DNA of 64,000 nucleotides. It comes from Carnegiea gigantea. Lineage: Eukaryota > Streptophyta > Magnoliopsida > Caryophyllales > Cactaceae. The stretch lies in NCBI GenBank assembly GCA_029747015.1, contig JAKOGI010001349.1:154501-218500 (forward strand), read 5' to 3'. The notes under the pieces were generated by a model. The model was not told the origin of the DNA, did not search any database, and saw only the letters and a list, made by a program, of their open reading frames with translations. A program made the translations under genes and the position numbers. Positions 34,449 through 62,328 of this stretch are shown here, piece by piece (position 1 is the stretch's first letter; each line of letters begins with the position of its first letter).

Positions 34449-35757
34449 TGTAATACCCCAAAAATTTATTATTATTAACATGAAAAGGGAAAAAAAAAAC
34501 TTTACCATCATCATCATGTGTGCACTTACAAGAGTGGGCTAAATTTTGTTGAGATGTTGGCCTTGTAGTACCAAAAGTTGAGCCAACCAATATTGGTGGG
34601 AATGCTTGAACTTGAGATTATGGAGAACAGTACCATTTAATTATTTTGACTAGGTAATTAGTTGATTACAATGCACCACATTGGGAATTGCTAGCATTAA
34701 TTATAATACATTCACCTTGCCATTCCTAAATCTTTGTGCCAGAAGGGAGCTTAATCTTACATCCAAGACTCCCTATAAATACAACATCTCTTCCTCACTT
34801 TGCCATGCATCATCTATTGTTTACTACCACACACTGGCCCCCTTTCTTTCTCTCGTTCTTTACCTATTGAGCAAAATTAATGGAATAGTGGGGCTTTGAC
34901 CCATGTAAGTGAAGGATCGAGTAACATCGTTGTGGTCGACCTATTTTTGCCTTTATTCCTTCGTTTTTAAGCTTGTGTGGCTTATTTGTCATTTATCTAG
35001 GGCACATGAAGTTTTAGATCGTTTCAGTTGAATTTGTAAAAACAATTGCATAAGATATAGGATGATGGTTACGCCCTTATGGTTATATCGTTTTACTGGA
35101 TCCTTGTAATTAATAAAGTGTAACATGAAATAATTGTTTTAATTCTTTTGTCATATTAACAATGGACCCTCTTACTGCTCTATTGAACGTTGATCAATGA
35201 ATTTGGGCTTCACAATCAGGCCAAGTATGCGCATATATGTTCAATGATCATAATGGAGATTAAGTATCTTACTGCTAAGTGTTTTACCAATGGAACATTA
35301 GTCCAATAATGTTAGCTGCCACCATAAGATAATTAAAGGAGCACATGTTTTAACTCAGTTTGATGAATAAAATGAATTTAATTATGCATTGAATTATTTT
35401 ACTGTATAACATCACCTTATACTAGGCCCGTTTGGCTTATTGTTTTTGTATTTTGTATTTTCAGGTTCATCTAAAAAGGGGTTTAAGTGTTGGGAGAGAT
35501 TACATGCAAAAGATATAAGCTCACTTACTTATTTACATAAATACACGACGTATAGTAATAGGTCTATCGAACTATCCAATCGGAATAAAATGATTAGTTT
35601 CTGTTGTCTTTTTTTTTTAATTACAACCAATGTTATTATTCATTGTATGAGCGTTGTGTCGCCTCTTAAATGATACGGCGTAGCGCGCTCGAATTTTAAG
35701 CTTCCGCATAAAAAGATATTTTCGAAAATAGTTATCCAAAAATGTCGGGGCGTTACG
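34449..35757 (+). mobile_element. Solo LTR of a Ty3/gypsy-type element
   Basis: The segment starts TGTAATACCCC and ends GGGGCGTTACG. The ends are imperfect inverted matches, as in many plant gypsy LTRs (the last base would be A in an intact copy). The 5 bp on each side are identical, TTTTA at 34444-34448 and 35758-35762, a clean target duplication. A TATA box (CCCTATAAATAC at about 34770) lies 320 bp in. No primer site, internal region or second LTR is present, so the rest was lost by LTR-LTR recombination. Confidence 0.75.
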
Positions 35758-35762
35758 TTTTA

Positions 35763-36918
35763 GCAGTCCATTAGCATAATTTATCGAAATCAACATACTA
35801 TAAAAGACTAACATGTACCTTCATTCACGCATCTGCAGACAGTCAAATATGGGTGGCGCAAGAAATATAGGATCAACTGGTGTTGATGTATATTAGTATG
35901 TAAGCTTCTATCTTCACTTAGATTAAGAGGAAAGGATGAAAAGAAATCAAGTGGATTTTTGATAGAAAACTCTAATGGATAAGACAAACATACAAAATTT
36001 TATCCACTTCATAAGATCGACTACATGGTAAAAATCGAATCATTAAGAATAGTATCATGCGCTATTTCAAAAACACTCTCTCCTTGACAAAACAACAAGA
36101 GCATGACACATGTTAATAGAAAAGCATACTACGTACCACCTGTTTCTGGTCAAAGAGGTAACAATTCTACATGGACCTCCATTTTGACAATTCTTTCCCT
36201 CCCCTATTTCGCTAAGCCCAACGAACAAACACAACAGTAAAATCATTCTTTCTGAAAATAAAATTTACAATCTAACTAGTGAATTACCAAAAAACCATCA
36301 CCCCTTCTAGGAATAGGAAGAATCACAATTACATATTTGCCATCATTCCATGTTGAAATGGGCAAAACATAACCAAGTGAAAATTTATATGATGGGGATT
36401 TCAGAAAGCATAATGGCATAAATCGAGAAAACATATTAATTTGTTTTTATGGGGAACTTTTGGGAAGAGGAGAAGTTTACGGCATTTGACCTGCATGATA
36501 ACTTTGGCATAGGTGGAAAAATAGTAGGGAGATCTTTTAGTTTGCTTGACAGTAGGGTCTTTGATGTACTCAAATTCAAGCCACCAGTAATCAAGCACAC
36601 AATTCATCTAGCTATTTTAGATATTTAAATATGAGTAGAAGCTAACTGTACCTCAAATCCTAAAAATTTTGAGATAATCAGCCCACTTTTCTCTCTTCTT
36701 TTCTCCTTCCCTTCTTTATCTATTCTAATTCCTATCTTGTATTCGAGACAAATGCATACAAGTCACGCAAAGAGTCCAACGAGAAATCTTGCAATCAAAC
36801 AACAAAAAAACCCATAATTTCAACAACTATATTGAAAGAAAAGCTCAATCTCACTTCATTTACATCAAATTTATGCATAAAATTACAAGAGAAAAGGAGG
36901 AGAAAAAAACTGAAGAGG
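35763..36918. other. No gene recognised
   Basis: Non-coding AT-rich sequence. A 68-codon minus-strand frame at 36401-36607 has no recognisable domain. Confidence 0.45.

Positions 36919-36919
<1 letters not shown>

Positions 36920-36961
<42 letters not shown>
36920..36961. repeat. GA/CT dinucleotide microsatellite
   Basis: About 20 GA units on the + strand. On the minus strand it lies just downstream of the ribosomal-protein-like scrap at 36997-37062. Confidence 0.9.
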
Positions 36962-36966
<5 letters not shown>

Positions 36967-36996
36967 CAAACACGAATATAGAAATCAAAATAGGAC

Positions 36997-37062
36997 CTTG
37001 ACGAGGAGCTTGAGGTAACCATCGCTAGACTTAGGCACAATGCTCTTACTCTTCTTGCTGAA
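36997..37062 (-). pseudogene. Fragment resembling 60S ribosomal protein L18
   Basis: Minus-strand translation of these 66 bases includes KKSKSIVPKSSDGYLKLLVK. Plant and animal eL18 have near the N-terminus a segment of the form S-K-K-T-K-x3-P-K-S-x-D-x-Y-L-K-L-L-V-K, so about 14 of 22 positions agree. The frame has a stop a few codons upstream and another just downstream, and no other L18 exon was recognised nearby. It is either a single degraded exon with undetected neighbours or a small captured scrap. Confidence 0.35.
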
Positions 37063-37811
37063 TTTCACAACTCACAAATTTGAACTTTGGTTCCTAAATC
37101 GATATTGATGATATGCAAAGACCCTAAATTCACACTATAAATACTGAAAAACTTGACATGCAGGATGAAATTAAAAAGTAAAACCCTTAAGCAATGGTGG
37201 CTATAACAAAATTAAACCCTACTGCAACTATAAATTGGTGATTTTGCTAAGTTTCAACTTGTCAGAACCACTTATGTACAGGGGGGTACAACAATTAAAC
37301 AAGGATTCAAGCAAGAAGGGGCCAGATATGGAAGAAGAATCATAGATAAGAATGTTGCCGATTATTTGCAGATCATGGTGGTGATTTCGTTGCATGCGAG
37401 CAAGCACATAGGAGAGAGAGGGGGGAGGAAGGGAGAGGGAGGGAGAGAGGGAGAGAGCGCGCACACTGGGCTATTGAGCTGTGAGCTATTGAGGAAGATC
37501 AAAACAAGAATGTTGAAAGGTGGAGAATAGGAATTTCGGGCGCATAGTACAATGACGCCAGCAAGGGCAAACTTGTAAATCAATAGTATGACTCATTAAT
37601 TACTTATTTGCTTTTTATTAAATTAATAGGTATATGATTTAATCGAATTACCTTGCTGATTAAAAAAAAAAAAAAAAAAAAAACACAGCGATATCCACTG
37701 TTGAATCTAACCCATTTTCAATGGCCTTCTCTATCCTTAATTACCAGCCCACTACTCCACGATCCATTTATCTAATCTAACCAATAATATCTCCGCGCCA
37801 TAGTTCCCCTA
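37063..37811. other. Upstream flank of APG3
   Basis: Contains a GA/GGAGG-rich stretch (about 37410-37457) and an A22 run at 37662-37683. No gene was recognised. The region may hold the APG3 promoter, but no TATA box could be assigned with confidence. Confidence 0.4.
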
Positions 37812-37818
37812 TCTCTCT

Positions 37819-37855
<37 letters not shown>
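37812..37855 (+). promoter_or_regulatory. CT-rich tract in the presumed APG3 5' leader
   Basis: About 20 CT units with one interruption end 47 bp before the APG3 start codon. CT/GA tracts close to the start are common in plant 5' leaders and core promoters. A regulatory role is inferred from position only. Confidence 0.5.
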
Positions 37856-37856
<1 letters not shown>

Positions 37857-37902
37857 GGCTGCAGCAAGCGAAGAGCTGAATTGGTTTGGCTGGTTTTGAG
37901 CC

Positions 37903-52778
<14,876 letters not shown>

Positions 52779-55080
52779 GCCAACTTTTTGGCAGACTCTA
52801 GGTGAAGCAGTTGCACGTGAAGACCTGTTGTATAGTTGATGAAGCCCCGGTTGAATGATGAGCAGAAAATCTTTGGGCACGAAGCATTATTCTCTTGTAA
52901 ATTTTACTCAAGAGTGGCCTTTTTTGTTTCCCGGCCTCCTGGGCGCATTGAGCGTACCTTTGGGCCTTGGTAGATTACAATGGAATTTACAGAATTTGAG
53001 AAAAGTAATTGAACCTTGATAAAACCCCTTTTGATTTGAAGCCGGTTTTCTCATGGTTATTGGTCCCCCCCCCCCCCCCTTTTTTTTAGGCCGATTAACT
53101 TCGATGCTGCAAGAGGTTGAACATTGATTTCGTTGAATGTATCCAGCCTATTGAATCACAGGTGATAAACCCTTACAATTGAAGACTTCCAAAGCTTAAT
53201 CGAAGCCTAATGTCATACTTTGCAATTATTTTTTTTAATTATAAGTATTGTTACTAATTAAAATATATTAATGCAACCGTTACAAAAATAAGGGCATTAA
53301 TGCTTTCTTTATTAAGCACTTCTAAACTAAATTTTTTTGTCCAAAATTAATATGAAACATTGTATCTAAGTTGTTAATTGGTCTTTGTCAATAAATTAGA
53401 TGAATTTTGGAATACCATAATATTTAAATTTTAGTAGAGAAATCTAGGTATTATAATGGCTGTAAAATTAAGTTACTTGTAATCTATTCTATATATTAAA
53501 AATTTATTAGAAATTTTAGCAAGAGGTTAAAATAACACCTAACATGCAGGGGATTCATATTTCTCGGAGGTGTTTTTGTCCGTGGGGGGGGTCTGGATGG
53601 CTTTTCACATGTTACATGCTGAGGCTGTAAAAGAAGATGTGTTGACTGTTTTACCGTTGTTAATGTTTGGCGGTTTGAAGTTTGAAAACCGAATGGTTTT
53701 ATCCTTTTTTTAATTCTTTTACTAAGTTATTTGGAGAGAGAGAGAAGGCGGTTGCATGAGGAGAGAGAAGAGCAATTACTGTAGCATGGGGAGGGGCGGT
53801 TAAAGCATTGCAAGTGGGGAGAGAATCTGAAGCAAATTTGTGTGAAAGGGGGGTACTGGCGACAGTCTGTAGTTGGAGGTTCTGGGTGGAGGTTGAGGAA
53901 GAAGGGGACAAAGCATGAAGGCAAGAGGTAGATTTGGAGTGTTCGGGCTTCGAATTTCGGCAGCACCCATCGTCGGTGTAGTGGGTCAGCTTGGAAGTTG
54001 GTCGTTGAAAGTAGACCTAAGTTTCCAATTGCCCTTGACGTTTGTTAAATTTGGTTGATAGGTCTTATTTGCCTCTCAAATGAGAAGGAAGGCGACACTT
54101 ATGCTAAAGTTGTTAGATAACTCAAAATATTGTTATTCATCATATTAATAAGATTCAATACTATCAAGATGTAATTCATCCCATTGAATTTACAGGCCAA
54201 AAATTGATCATTTCTATAAGATTAATCCCACGTTATTGCGAAGTAAAAAAACAATGAAATTATGGAAGTAAATATTGTCGCGATAAAATTTTTGTTACTT
54301 GATCAACCATCGGAAGAAGCAAATACAGGAATGGTGAGTGAGACTGTGAGTGTGGTGTAGGGTAGATGGTGGAAGTGTAGTAAGACTTGGTTTGGGATTT
54401 GTTGTTATATAAAGAGCATAGTGTTGTGAGTGTGCGTGTCATGGTTTGTGGGTAAAACTAGGAAGTTTAGGTTGGGCACGCAAGGTAATTGCGATGGACG
54501 ATGAAAATGCAGTGTGGGGGGGGGGGGGGGTTTGGACATGTGGTCGAGTGTGTATGAGGGGGACCTTGTGTTTGGGTTGATATGTGATACGTGTGCAGTG
54601 TGTAGTTACAGGGTAGGAAATCCCAAATAGAAGTAGTAGGTAACCTAGGATGTGAGGAATGGTTGAGAGGTAGAGGAAGGAAGAAATGATGAGGTATTTT
54701 AGTCGTACTGTCAATTGTTGGGACAAGTAATTCCTATAAAGTACTGAATGACATCAGTAGGAATGGTAACTGTTGTAATGTTCTGAGTAATTCATGTGAT
54801 GAAATAGTGTAATGAATGAATTTGAAAATGCTGTCATATATACAACTGAATGCTCGAATGTAATTCATTGGTGAGTTGTTCATGTGTGATGAATTATAGT
54901 AGACGGTTTACAATGTTATGATGTTTGAATGTGCTCCAGTTGTGAGTGTGATGTAATAGAAATAGGGAAGTAAAGGTTGGCAATTAGAGTCCCAGAATGT
55001 GAAATTGGTTAACCCATCTTTCTAGAGTTGAAATAGTTGTTTACTGTAAAGGAATTCCATTAATTGAAAGTGGCCAACCC
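52779..55080. other. APG3 3' flank and unassigned DNA
   Basis: Carries C15T8 at 53065-53088, G8 at 53584-53591 and G15 at 54516-54530. No coding homology was recognised. The 3' untranslated region of APG3 should lie in the first few hundred bases, but a poly(A) signal could not be assigned. The 53700-55000 stretch is purine-rich on the + strand and may belong to the element remnant further right. Confidence 0.4.
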
Positions 55081-55099
55081 AGGAACATTGGTAGTGAAT

Positions 55100-55720
55100 T
55101 TGGAGGTACATTATGCATGAAACCCAGATGATGCATGTGGATAACCCTGGTTGATTGTGTTCTAGATAGGTGTAGCCTTTGTAAAGGACCCAAATAGCAC
55201 ATGAGCATAAACCAGAGTAGGTTAACCATACAGGTGCAACATTAATAAGTAAGTTAAAGTACAAATGAGGATAACCGTGGGTGGTTGTTAGGCAGATAGG
55301 TAGAACATTTCTAAGGAACACAATTATGACAAGAACTTTGAATAATGTCACCTGATATGTGGAACATTAATAGGTAACCCAACTTAGAGTAGAAGGTAAC
55401 CCTGGTTGATTGTTATCAACATAAGTGGAACATTTGTAGAGAAGCCAAACAGATAGATAACACTCTTAATAATTAAATTACATAGGTGGAACAATAAGAG
55501 GTAACAATTCACAACAAAGAGTTACCATGGTATATTGTTAGCCAGATAGCTGGAACATTAATAGGTAATCTAAATTAGAAAAGAGGACAACCCTAGTTGG
55601 TTGTTAGCTTGATAGGTAGAACATTAATAGTTAACCCAAATTACACATGAGCATAACCCTGGTTGATTGCTAGACAGATAGGTGGAACATTAACTAAAAA
55701 CCTAAACAGAAGAGGAGGAA
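55100..55720 (+). repeat. Minisatellite of ~65-bp units
   Basis: About ten diverged direct copies of a unit of the form AGGTGGAACATTAATAGGTA, then ACCCAAATTAG..., then GATAACCCTGGTTGATTGTT, then AG-CAGAT. The GGAACATT-like anchor falls at about 55170, 55231, 55299, 55357, 55424, 55484, 55549, 55614 and 55680, so the spacing is 58-68 bp. Copies vary by substitutions and small gaps. It lies about 0.7 kb upstream of the coding remnant at 56390-58297. Confidence 0.75.
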
Positions 55721-56389
55721 AATCCAAAATAGGTAAAACTTGATTAAGTGTTTGTTAATGTAAGAATCCTAAATGAGGCATGCTCATACCTTAGGAGCCA
55801 TGTTGTCAAGATTTATGCATTGTACTATTATTGGTTGTGATATAGGGGTTTAAATTGTAATAAAGTGGTGCCACATGCAGGTGAATATATGGTTGTAAGT
55901 TATGAGCTAGTTGTGTATTTGTGTGTGGGATTTGTGATGCATTCAATGACATTGTTGAATTTGGTACCATGATAGGGCAGGTAATACAATGAAATTAAGA
56001 AGTACCAGTAAAAGTTAGAGGGGGGAAGAGGGTCGTCTACGAAGGTGAAGGACCATACCGACACAATGATGGACGAGGAGTTGGTTATTTCAACTGGGGT
56101 GACTTTGACCCGAAGAGGAAGGGAAGGCAGGAAGTGAAGACAATGTGTCTTTGGAGTAGGAAAACTCAGTGCAATTAGACATGGGTGAATGTCTTCGAAG
56201 CAGCGATGGGGACGAAGTGGATGGTGAGGGCAAGGCACGCAACAGCAAGTGTGGTAAGAGGATGAGGGCTGCCCTTGTTGAGGGATGACGATGGAGACAG
56301 AAGGCAGCGCAGGATGGTGTAGTGGACTATATTGATCCTTGCCTACAAGGGGGCAAGTTCAAGTTTGTGTGCAGGGGAGGTGCACCCTC
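55721..56389. other. Spacer between minisatellite and coding remnant
   Basis: Purine-rich + strand. A short readable stretch near 56040-56250 (for example DELVISTGVTLTRRGREGRK) may be the broken N-terminal part of the following remnant. Nothing else was found. Confidence 0.3.
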
Positions 56390-58297
56390 GAATTAATATG
56401 TGAATTTAAGAAAACATTTGAAGAGTACCACAAAGAAGTAGTCAAGGCTAGCATATTAAAGCCTATTCTTGAGTATAGAGGCTTTACTATGTAGAGGGAG
56501 TTGACGGCTGCGCTTATAATGGCATGGGTCCTCCATAGGAAAGAGTTTAGACTGGTTGGGAGGGTGGTACCATTCTCAGTTTTTGATGTGACATTATTCA
56601 CTGGGTTGCTAGCAATGGATAAGCTCATTCAGTTTGGGGATGAAGTTGATTAGTTTGACCTAGGTAGATTTGGTGAAGGAGTGCATGGCAAAGTATGTGG
56701 ACAACAAGCGGGTGAAGTTGATGAGGGAGAAAGGAAGTATGAAGCCAAACGTCTTCAGACACTACATAAAGGTTATGAAGAAGTTGTGTCAAGCAAGCGG
56801 AGGGGAGGAACAATTGGGTGTGTGGATGCAACTATTTACGTGGATGGTAATGTGTGGTTTATTTTTTCCTAGCACACCGCATAGAAATATCTATAGGATA
56901 TAGAGCAACTAGGTCGGTATTCATAGGCATGGCGGTGTGGTAGGTCCTAGTGGAATCGTTGAAGGAGATGCAGAACAAGTTAGCAGGAAGGGAGGTGTCT
57001 AATGTGCAGATGAATGGGTTTGCCTTACTCATTCAATTTCAAGTACATGTGTTGCGAACCACTTGTTTTCGTGTATGTGTTCATAGTTTATTATGTATGA
57101 AGTTGGTATGTATTGTGTTTGAGTAAGTACGGTAAAAAAATGAATCATGTAATTAACGTTAACATAAATGTCATTGTTGGTGTGGTTCTACAAGCACACA
57201 ATATGATTTTAGATCCATAACAAGAGAAGGATTCCAAGGATTGCCAGCTGGGATAAAATAGATCATGAAGGGCGGTATGATGCATTCAAGTTATTTGCAG
57301 ACATCAAAGAGTCCGAGTACATGCCGCAGTGTGCATCTGTTGATGAAAGTGTTAAGAATTGGTTTTACATAAATGTAATGGTGGTTGGCAATTGTTCGAT
57401 GTGCTCTGAATGTACGACAAGTTATTCCTTTGTTGAAAACTACTGAAGAAGAGAAGGAACAACATATTGTGTTGGCCTTCATAAGGACGTATTACTGGTG
57501 GTACTACGTTGTGGATGGTGAGGTAGTGATTGTACACTCTTCATATATAACCATCACATATATAAAATGAACGTATTGAATGTATTGTGCACGTTCAAGG
57601 TAAAGCATGGTCATTGATGATATGTCCCTAATCTTTAATCCAATGTTTGCTACAGTGTATACTCAACCATGAGAAGAAACTAGTGCGGGCTTGAGGGGGG
57701 TTACAACTAGAATAGGGGATACACGAGGGAACCCGAAATGAGGTTGAGTTCTGGCATTCTTGTGTAAAGGAGTTGATGGAAAAGCTGAAGCAGTTTCAGG
57801 CAAACTCGGCATGGGGGGAACGGGATGAATGTGCCTATGCTAGTGCAGAACAGTTGAATGACACTAATTTCACCGCTAATGTTGATATGAGTCAAGGGAG
57901 GAGGGTATATGATGGGGTGGAAGTAGTAGAGAGTGCAGATAGAGTAGAGGAGTTGCTTCATGAGGGAGAGAATCCCAAGTCGTCTCCCTCCACACATATG
58001 GATGTGGCTCGTCCTAATGTAGATAAAGATAGTACAGTGGAAGACATGCCAAATCCAGGGGGTTAATGTCGTGGTCAGCTGGTAGAGGAAACCCCAACCA
58101 TGTCGGGTGAAGCAGGATATGTGGATGGGATGACTGAGTTGGGTACATTCGGTCCCGCCCCTGAATGTGATCCTGTTGACTACAACAAGAGCAGGAGTCA
58201 ATTGACTTACTACCTCCTGAGATGGCTGCAGATGCAGTCTATGATAAGAGTGGATGCAGTAGCTCCGATTCAGGGCACCATGAGTCGAGGGACATGG
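56390..58297 (+). pseudogene. Transposon-derived protein remnant, plant-mobile-domain/DUF1985-like
   Basis: Interrupted frames give FEEYHKEVVKASILKPILEY, then RGFTM-x-RELTAALIMAWV and FRLVGRVVPFSVFDVTLFTG around 56400-56610. This kind of W-V/F-x(n)-F-x-L-x(n)-F-S-V-x-D-V-x-L-x-T-G-L core occurs in the plant mobile domain and DUF1985 proteins carried by plant DNA transposons. The frame then changes to MVKECMAKYVDNKRVKLMRE. Next come PRIASWDKIDHEGRYDAFKL near 57230-57290 and an acidic C-terminal stretch 57690-58066. Stops and shifts are frequent. The remnant ends exactly at the LTR that begins at 58298, which must have inserted into it later. Confidence 0.45.
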
Positions 58298-59506
58298 TGT
58301 AACGCCCCTAATTCCTAATACCTGATTATTCTTACTTAATTACTCATTTACTATTGGTTGGCTATGGAAGATTGTTGATTGGAGGCATTATCGTCGTTCC
58401 ATAACGGAACAAGGCTAACTGAATTTACCTGTATTACTGTATCACTCATTTAATCACCTGACTCACCACATAATTGAAATAACATACATTTACCCATTTA
58501 TACAAGTTGTGATACAAGTTGTGATACACCTGATAACTTAATGTATGATTACCAAAATACTAGTAGCTATAGAGTCTAAAAGAATACACAACCATCAGAT
58601 TCTTAAGGTGCCAACCTATAAATCACTGTGACCGCTTGGCTAGCGAATCCTCAACAAAAGAAATTGTAACACCCTTTCATTTCTTGCTACCTCCTGGTTT
58701 GTCAGTGGGAGGACTGTTCACCGATCCCTTACCTAAAACAGAAAACATGAAAACATTCGAAATATGAGCTGAAGCTCAGCACGCACATCCATACGCAGTA
58801 AAATAAGTTTTGAGTTCAATTAGTTGGGTGCCTACATTTTAAAACATTTTATTTTACAAATAGGAGAGAGAGAATGTATGAGTAAAGTTGATTTACCAGT
58901 TATTATTTAGAAGTGGACCCTTGTTGATATCTGCAGCGATCTTGAGATTGATGCACACCTTCCAGGCCAATCGAAAAGCATGAGTTGCAGCCGCACGGGT
59001 AAATTGAAGGGCATAAGCCCTGATGATTGATAATTAATGGGGCTACTTCCTTAGGTGACAAAACATTGCATAATAATTAATTGTATGAAGATTATTTTGA
59101 TTTTGCATAGTTTGATAAACATGTGAGTTTTCGAAGGGCACAGACAATGTATGTACCTGATTTTTGAGAGTCTCTCCCCGTTTAATTGAAAATCATTTAC
59201 TGGCATCTTGAAGTAATAGAGGTGGCCTCAGTTCTACTCCAAATATGTAATTTTTCTCGATTAGTGAAAGATTAAGAATTTTTATTACATTTATTGGCTT
59301 AATGAATAATTTAAATATCTAAGACCTCTCTTTAGCAATTAGCCCGTCGAGTATTTATTTATCTAGTTTGATTCTAGTTTATTTTTGTTTTGCTCTTTTA
59401 TCTAATGCTGCTAACATTCGCTTAATAGAGGTTATGATAGCGTAATAATATAGCTTGCCTTGTGTTTATTAACAATATCAACATTATTGACATAACCACT
59501 TGAATT

Positions 59507-59547
<41 letters not shown>

Positions 59548-59587
59548 AGTTATAGTTACTGTTATTAGTCACGGCTATCGGGTAGAC

Positions 59588-59746
59588 TAGGCTTGGCAAT
59601 TTCACTCGAGCCCGATGGATACCTGATTCACCTGACCCGAAAAATTGGGTGAAAGCCTAACTAAACGGGTGAGGGATGGTCGGGTGATGGATCGGGTTGG
59701 ATTTGAGTGATGGCCCACCCAATCCATCACCCGACCCGTCACCCGC

Positions 59747-59798
<52 letters not shown>

Positions 59799-60098
59799 AC
59801 TTATGTTTGGTATCTTTATCATTTGTAACAATTTTTATGTTTACGATTAGGACATGTGCTTCCCATTGGTCATTATTTTGTGTGTTTTAAATTATCGAGA
59901 CGTTTGAACCTTATTTGAGCGATAAATAAATGAAATGAGATAGAACGCGATTCATCCGTTTCACCCGTTTACCACCCGTTTCATCCACGGGTGGTGGGTG
60001 GATTGGATGCAGGTGAGCGGATGAGCGGGTGGTTAGATGCGGGTGATGGATGCGGGTGGAGCTTCACCTGCTCCAAATCCGACCCGTTTTCTGGCCTA
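59588..60098. mobile_element. hAT-type MITE nested in the LTR
   Basis: The ends TAGGCTTGGCAA and (other strand) TAGGCCAGAAAA are short inverted matches. Flanking 8-mers GGGTAGAC (59580-59587) and GGGTATAC (60099-60106) differ at one base, an hAT-type 8-bp target duplication. Both arms are rich in GGGTGATGG/ACCCGACCC-type motifs, so the arms can pair over long distances. A CA microsatellite of about 44 bp and AT-rich DNA fill the centre. No transposase is present. Confidence 0.65.
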
Positions 60099-60106
60099 GG
60101 GTATAC

Positions 60107-61200
60107 AACTACTCATAACGTGGCTTAGTGATGATATGAGCTTGGTTTTGAGTACAATCTGAAAGGTAGTCTTAACATGTTTAACCCTTAAATGAACTTT
60201 CAAAACATCCGCATTACGTAAACTAATCTCCAAATTGAAAAGTTGAAACCATATTTTCTCTCCATTTTTCATCCCCTCAAGCCCGACACTCTCTTATATC
60301 CAAACTCATTACATTCACCTTCCTTCCTCTCTTCCTCTATCTCCACTTGACGGCTAACTCATAACACATATCCATACAACACCTCATACACCTATATTCC
60401 AATCTAATTAGCATAAATTTCCTATTTAAACACTAACGAAGCACCATAATTAAAAATAAACATAATTAGACTAAATATTGTCCAAGAACCTTAATCACCA
60501 TATTCATGGCTACACATACATTTCTAACACATGTATAACCCATTAACCTCATTCAAATATTAATTAATATTAATCTAACACAATTAATAAATAAGCTTAA
60601 CTTCTCATCCAAACCACAAACCTTAACCTTACTCACCAACTCATGACAACACACACACCCAAACTTTAATCACCAAATTCTCATTACTTTTATTCAAATA
60701 TTCATTATATTTTGCTTAAATCACCAAATAAACCAAAAGCAACCTTGTATGTTTATTTAAATCACAACCCTTAGTTACTTAGTTGTGATCAAAACATAAC
60801 ACGCATATTTTCAAAACATAACACTCACATTAAGCTTATATACATATACATATTTTTCTCTATTTAGGCATCACTCAAATCATTTGAACATTAATAACTC
60901 AACAAAATTAGCTTAAATATCATTTCAAGCCATAACCCTAGTCCCTCAAGCTCATGGCCACAACTCATTCATCCAACATATTTTCCTTGTTAATCTCATT
61001 CCAATAGGCATTAAAATCAATCTCAACATCGCCATAAACAACCAATATTCAATCATAATTTGCAAACCCTCACGTACCACACTCATCCTAATCCCCCCAT
61101 TCACAACTCAATTCAAACAACCAAAATAATTGAAGAACTTTGCAAATAAATACTCATCAATGTTAATTACACCATTTACTACCAAAACTCAAGTATAAAA
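60107..61200. other. AT-rich interior of the large LTR
   Basis: No gene was seen. The + strand is rich in CATTTA/CACAAT-like words with few G residues. It is probably LTR sequence. Confidence 0.4.
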
Positions 61201-61596
61201 GATCAAAAATTGAATTAAGTGGGAGTTAGGGTTCTCACCTCTCAACCCACTCGAACCACTCAAACACACACAAAGGAATGGAGAAAGATGCCGGCTGGAG
61301 GGCATTACTGGCGGCAGGGATTGGCGGCGATGGGCGGCGGCGGCGTGGGCGTCAGATGGCTGGTGGTCGGCAGTGGAAATGAGCAGAGAGAGGGGCGAAA
61401 TACAGCAACGAGAGAGGAGGGTGTCAGGCTAGGCAGGGAAGGGGGTGGGGTTTTGGGTTTTGATTTTTGATCTTTTTTTGTTTTAGTTTGGTTATTTTAG
61501 TTTTATTTATTCTTTTTTCCTTTTTTTTGTTTCCCCCTTTAATTTGTTGACACCTAAATCTTTTCTAGACTTTTCCCATCTTTGTCCACCCCTTCT

Positions 61597-61644
<48 letters not shown>

Positions 61645-61677
61645 TATTTTTTTCATTCATTATGTATACACACACAT

Positions 61678-61761
<84 letters not shown>

Positions 61762-62133
61762 GAAATAATAGTTTTGGCTAAAATTAATAAATTTAAATTT
61801 TCCATCTTTTTGGATGTAAATTTGGGAGAAACTATTTTCACCGTTAATTATTGACTCACTCTTTTTTATATACATAACTTGCCCCCTTTCTATTGTTGTT
61901 ATATTGCTATTAAATTAATTTGTATATTATTATCATTATCGCTTTTCAAATTAGCCCTTGATAATTAGGCTAATGTTTATTTAGAGGGCATTCAAATATT
62001 TATTAGCTCTTGACTGAGTTATTTAGGAGCATAACGAGATCCATTTTGAGGCCACATCGTCGTTTCAACCTGCGATGCACAAATATATATATATATATAT
62101 ACATATATATAATATATATACATATATATATAT

Positions 62134-62182
<49 letters not shown>

Positions 62183-62197
62183 CATATATATACATAC

Positions 62198-62248
<51 letters not shown>

Positions 62249-62287
62249 TATATATAGATATATATGTATGTATATATATGTATGTAT

Positions 62288-62328
<41 letters not shown>

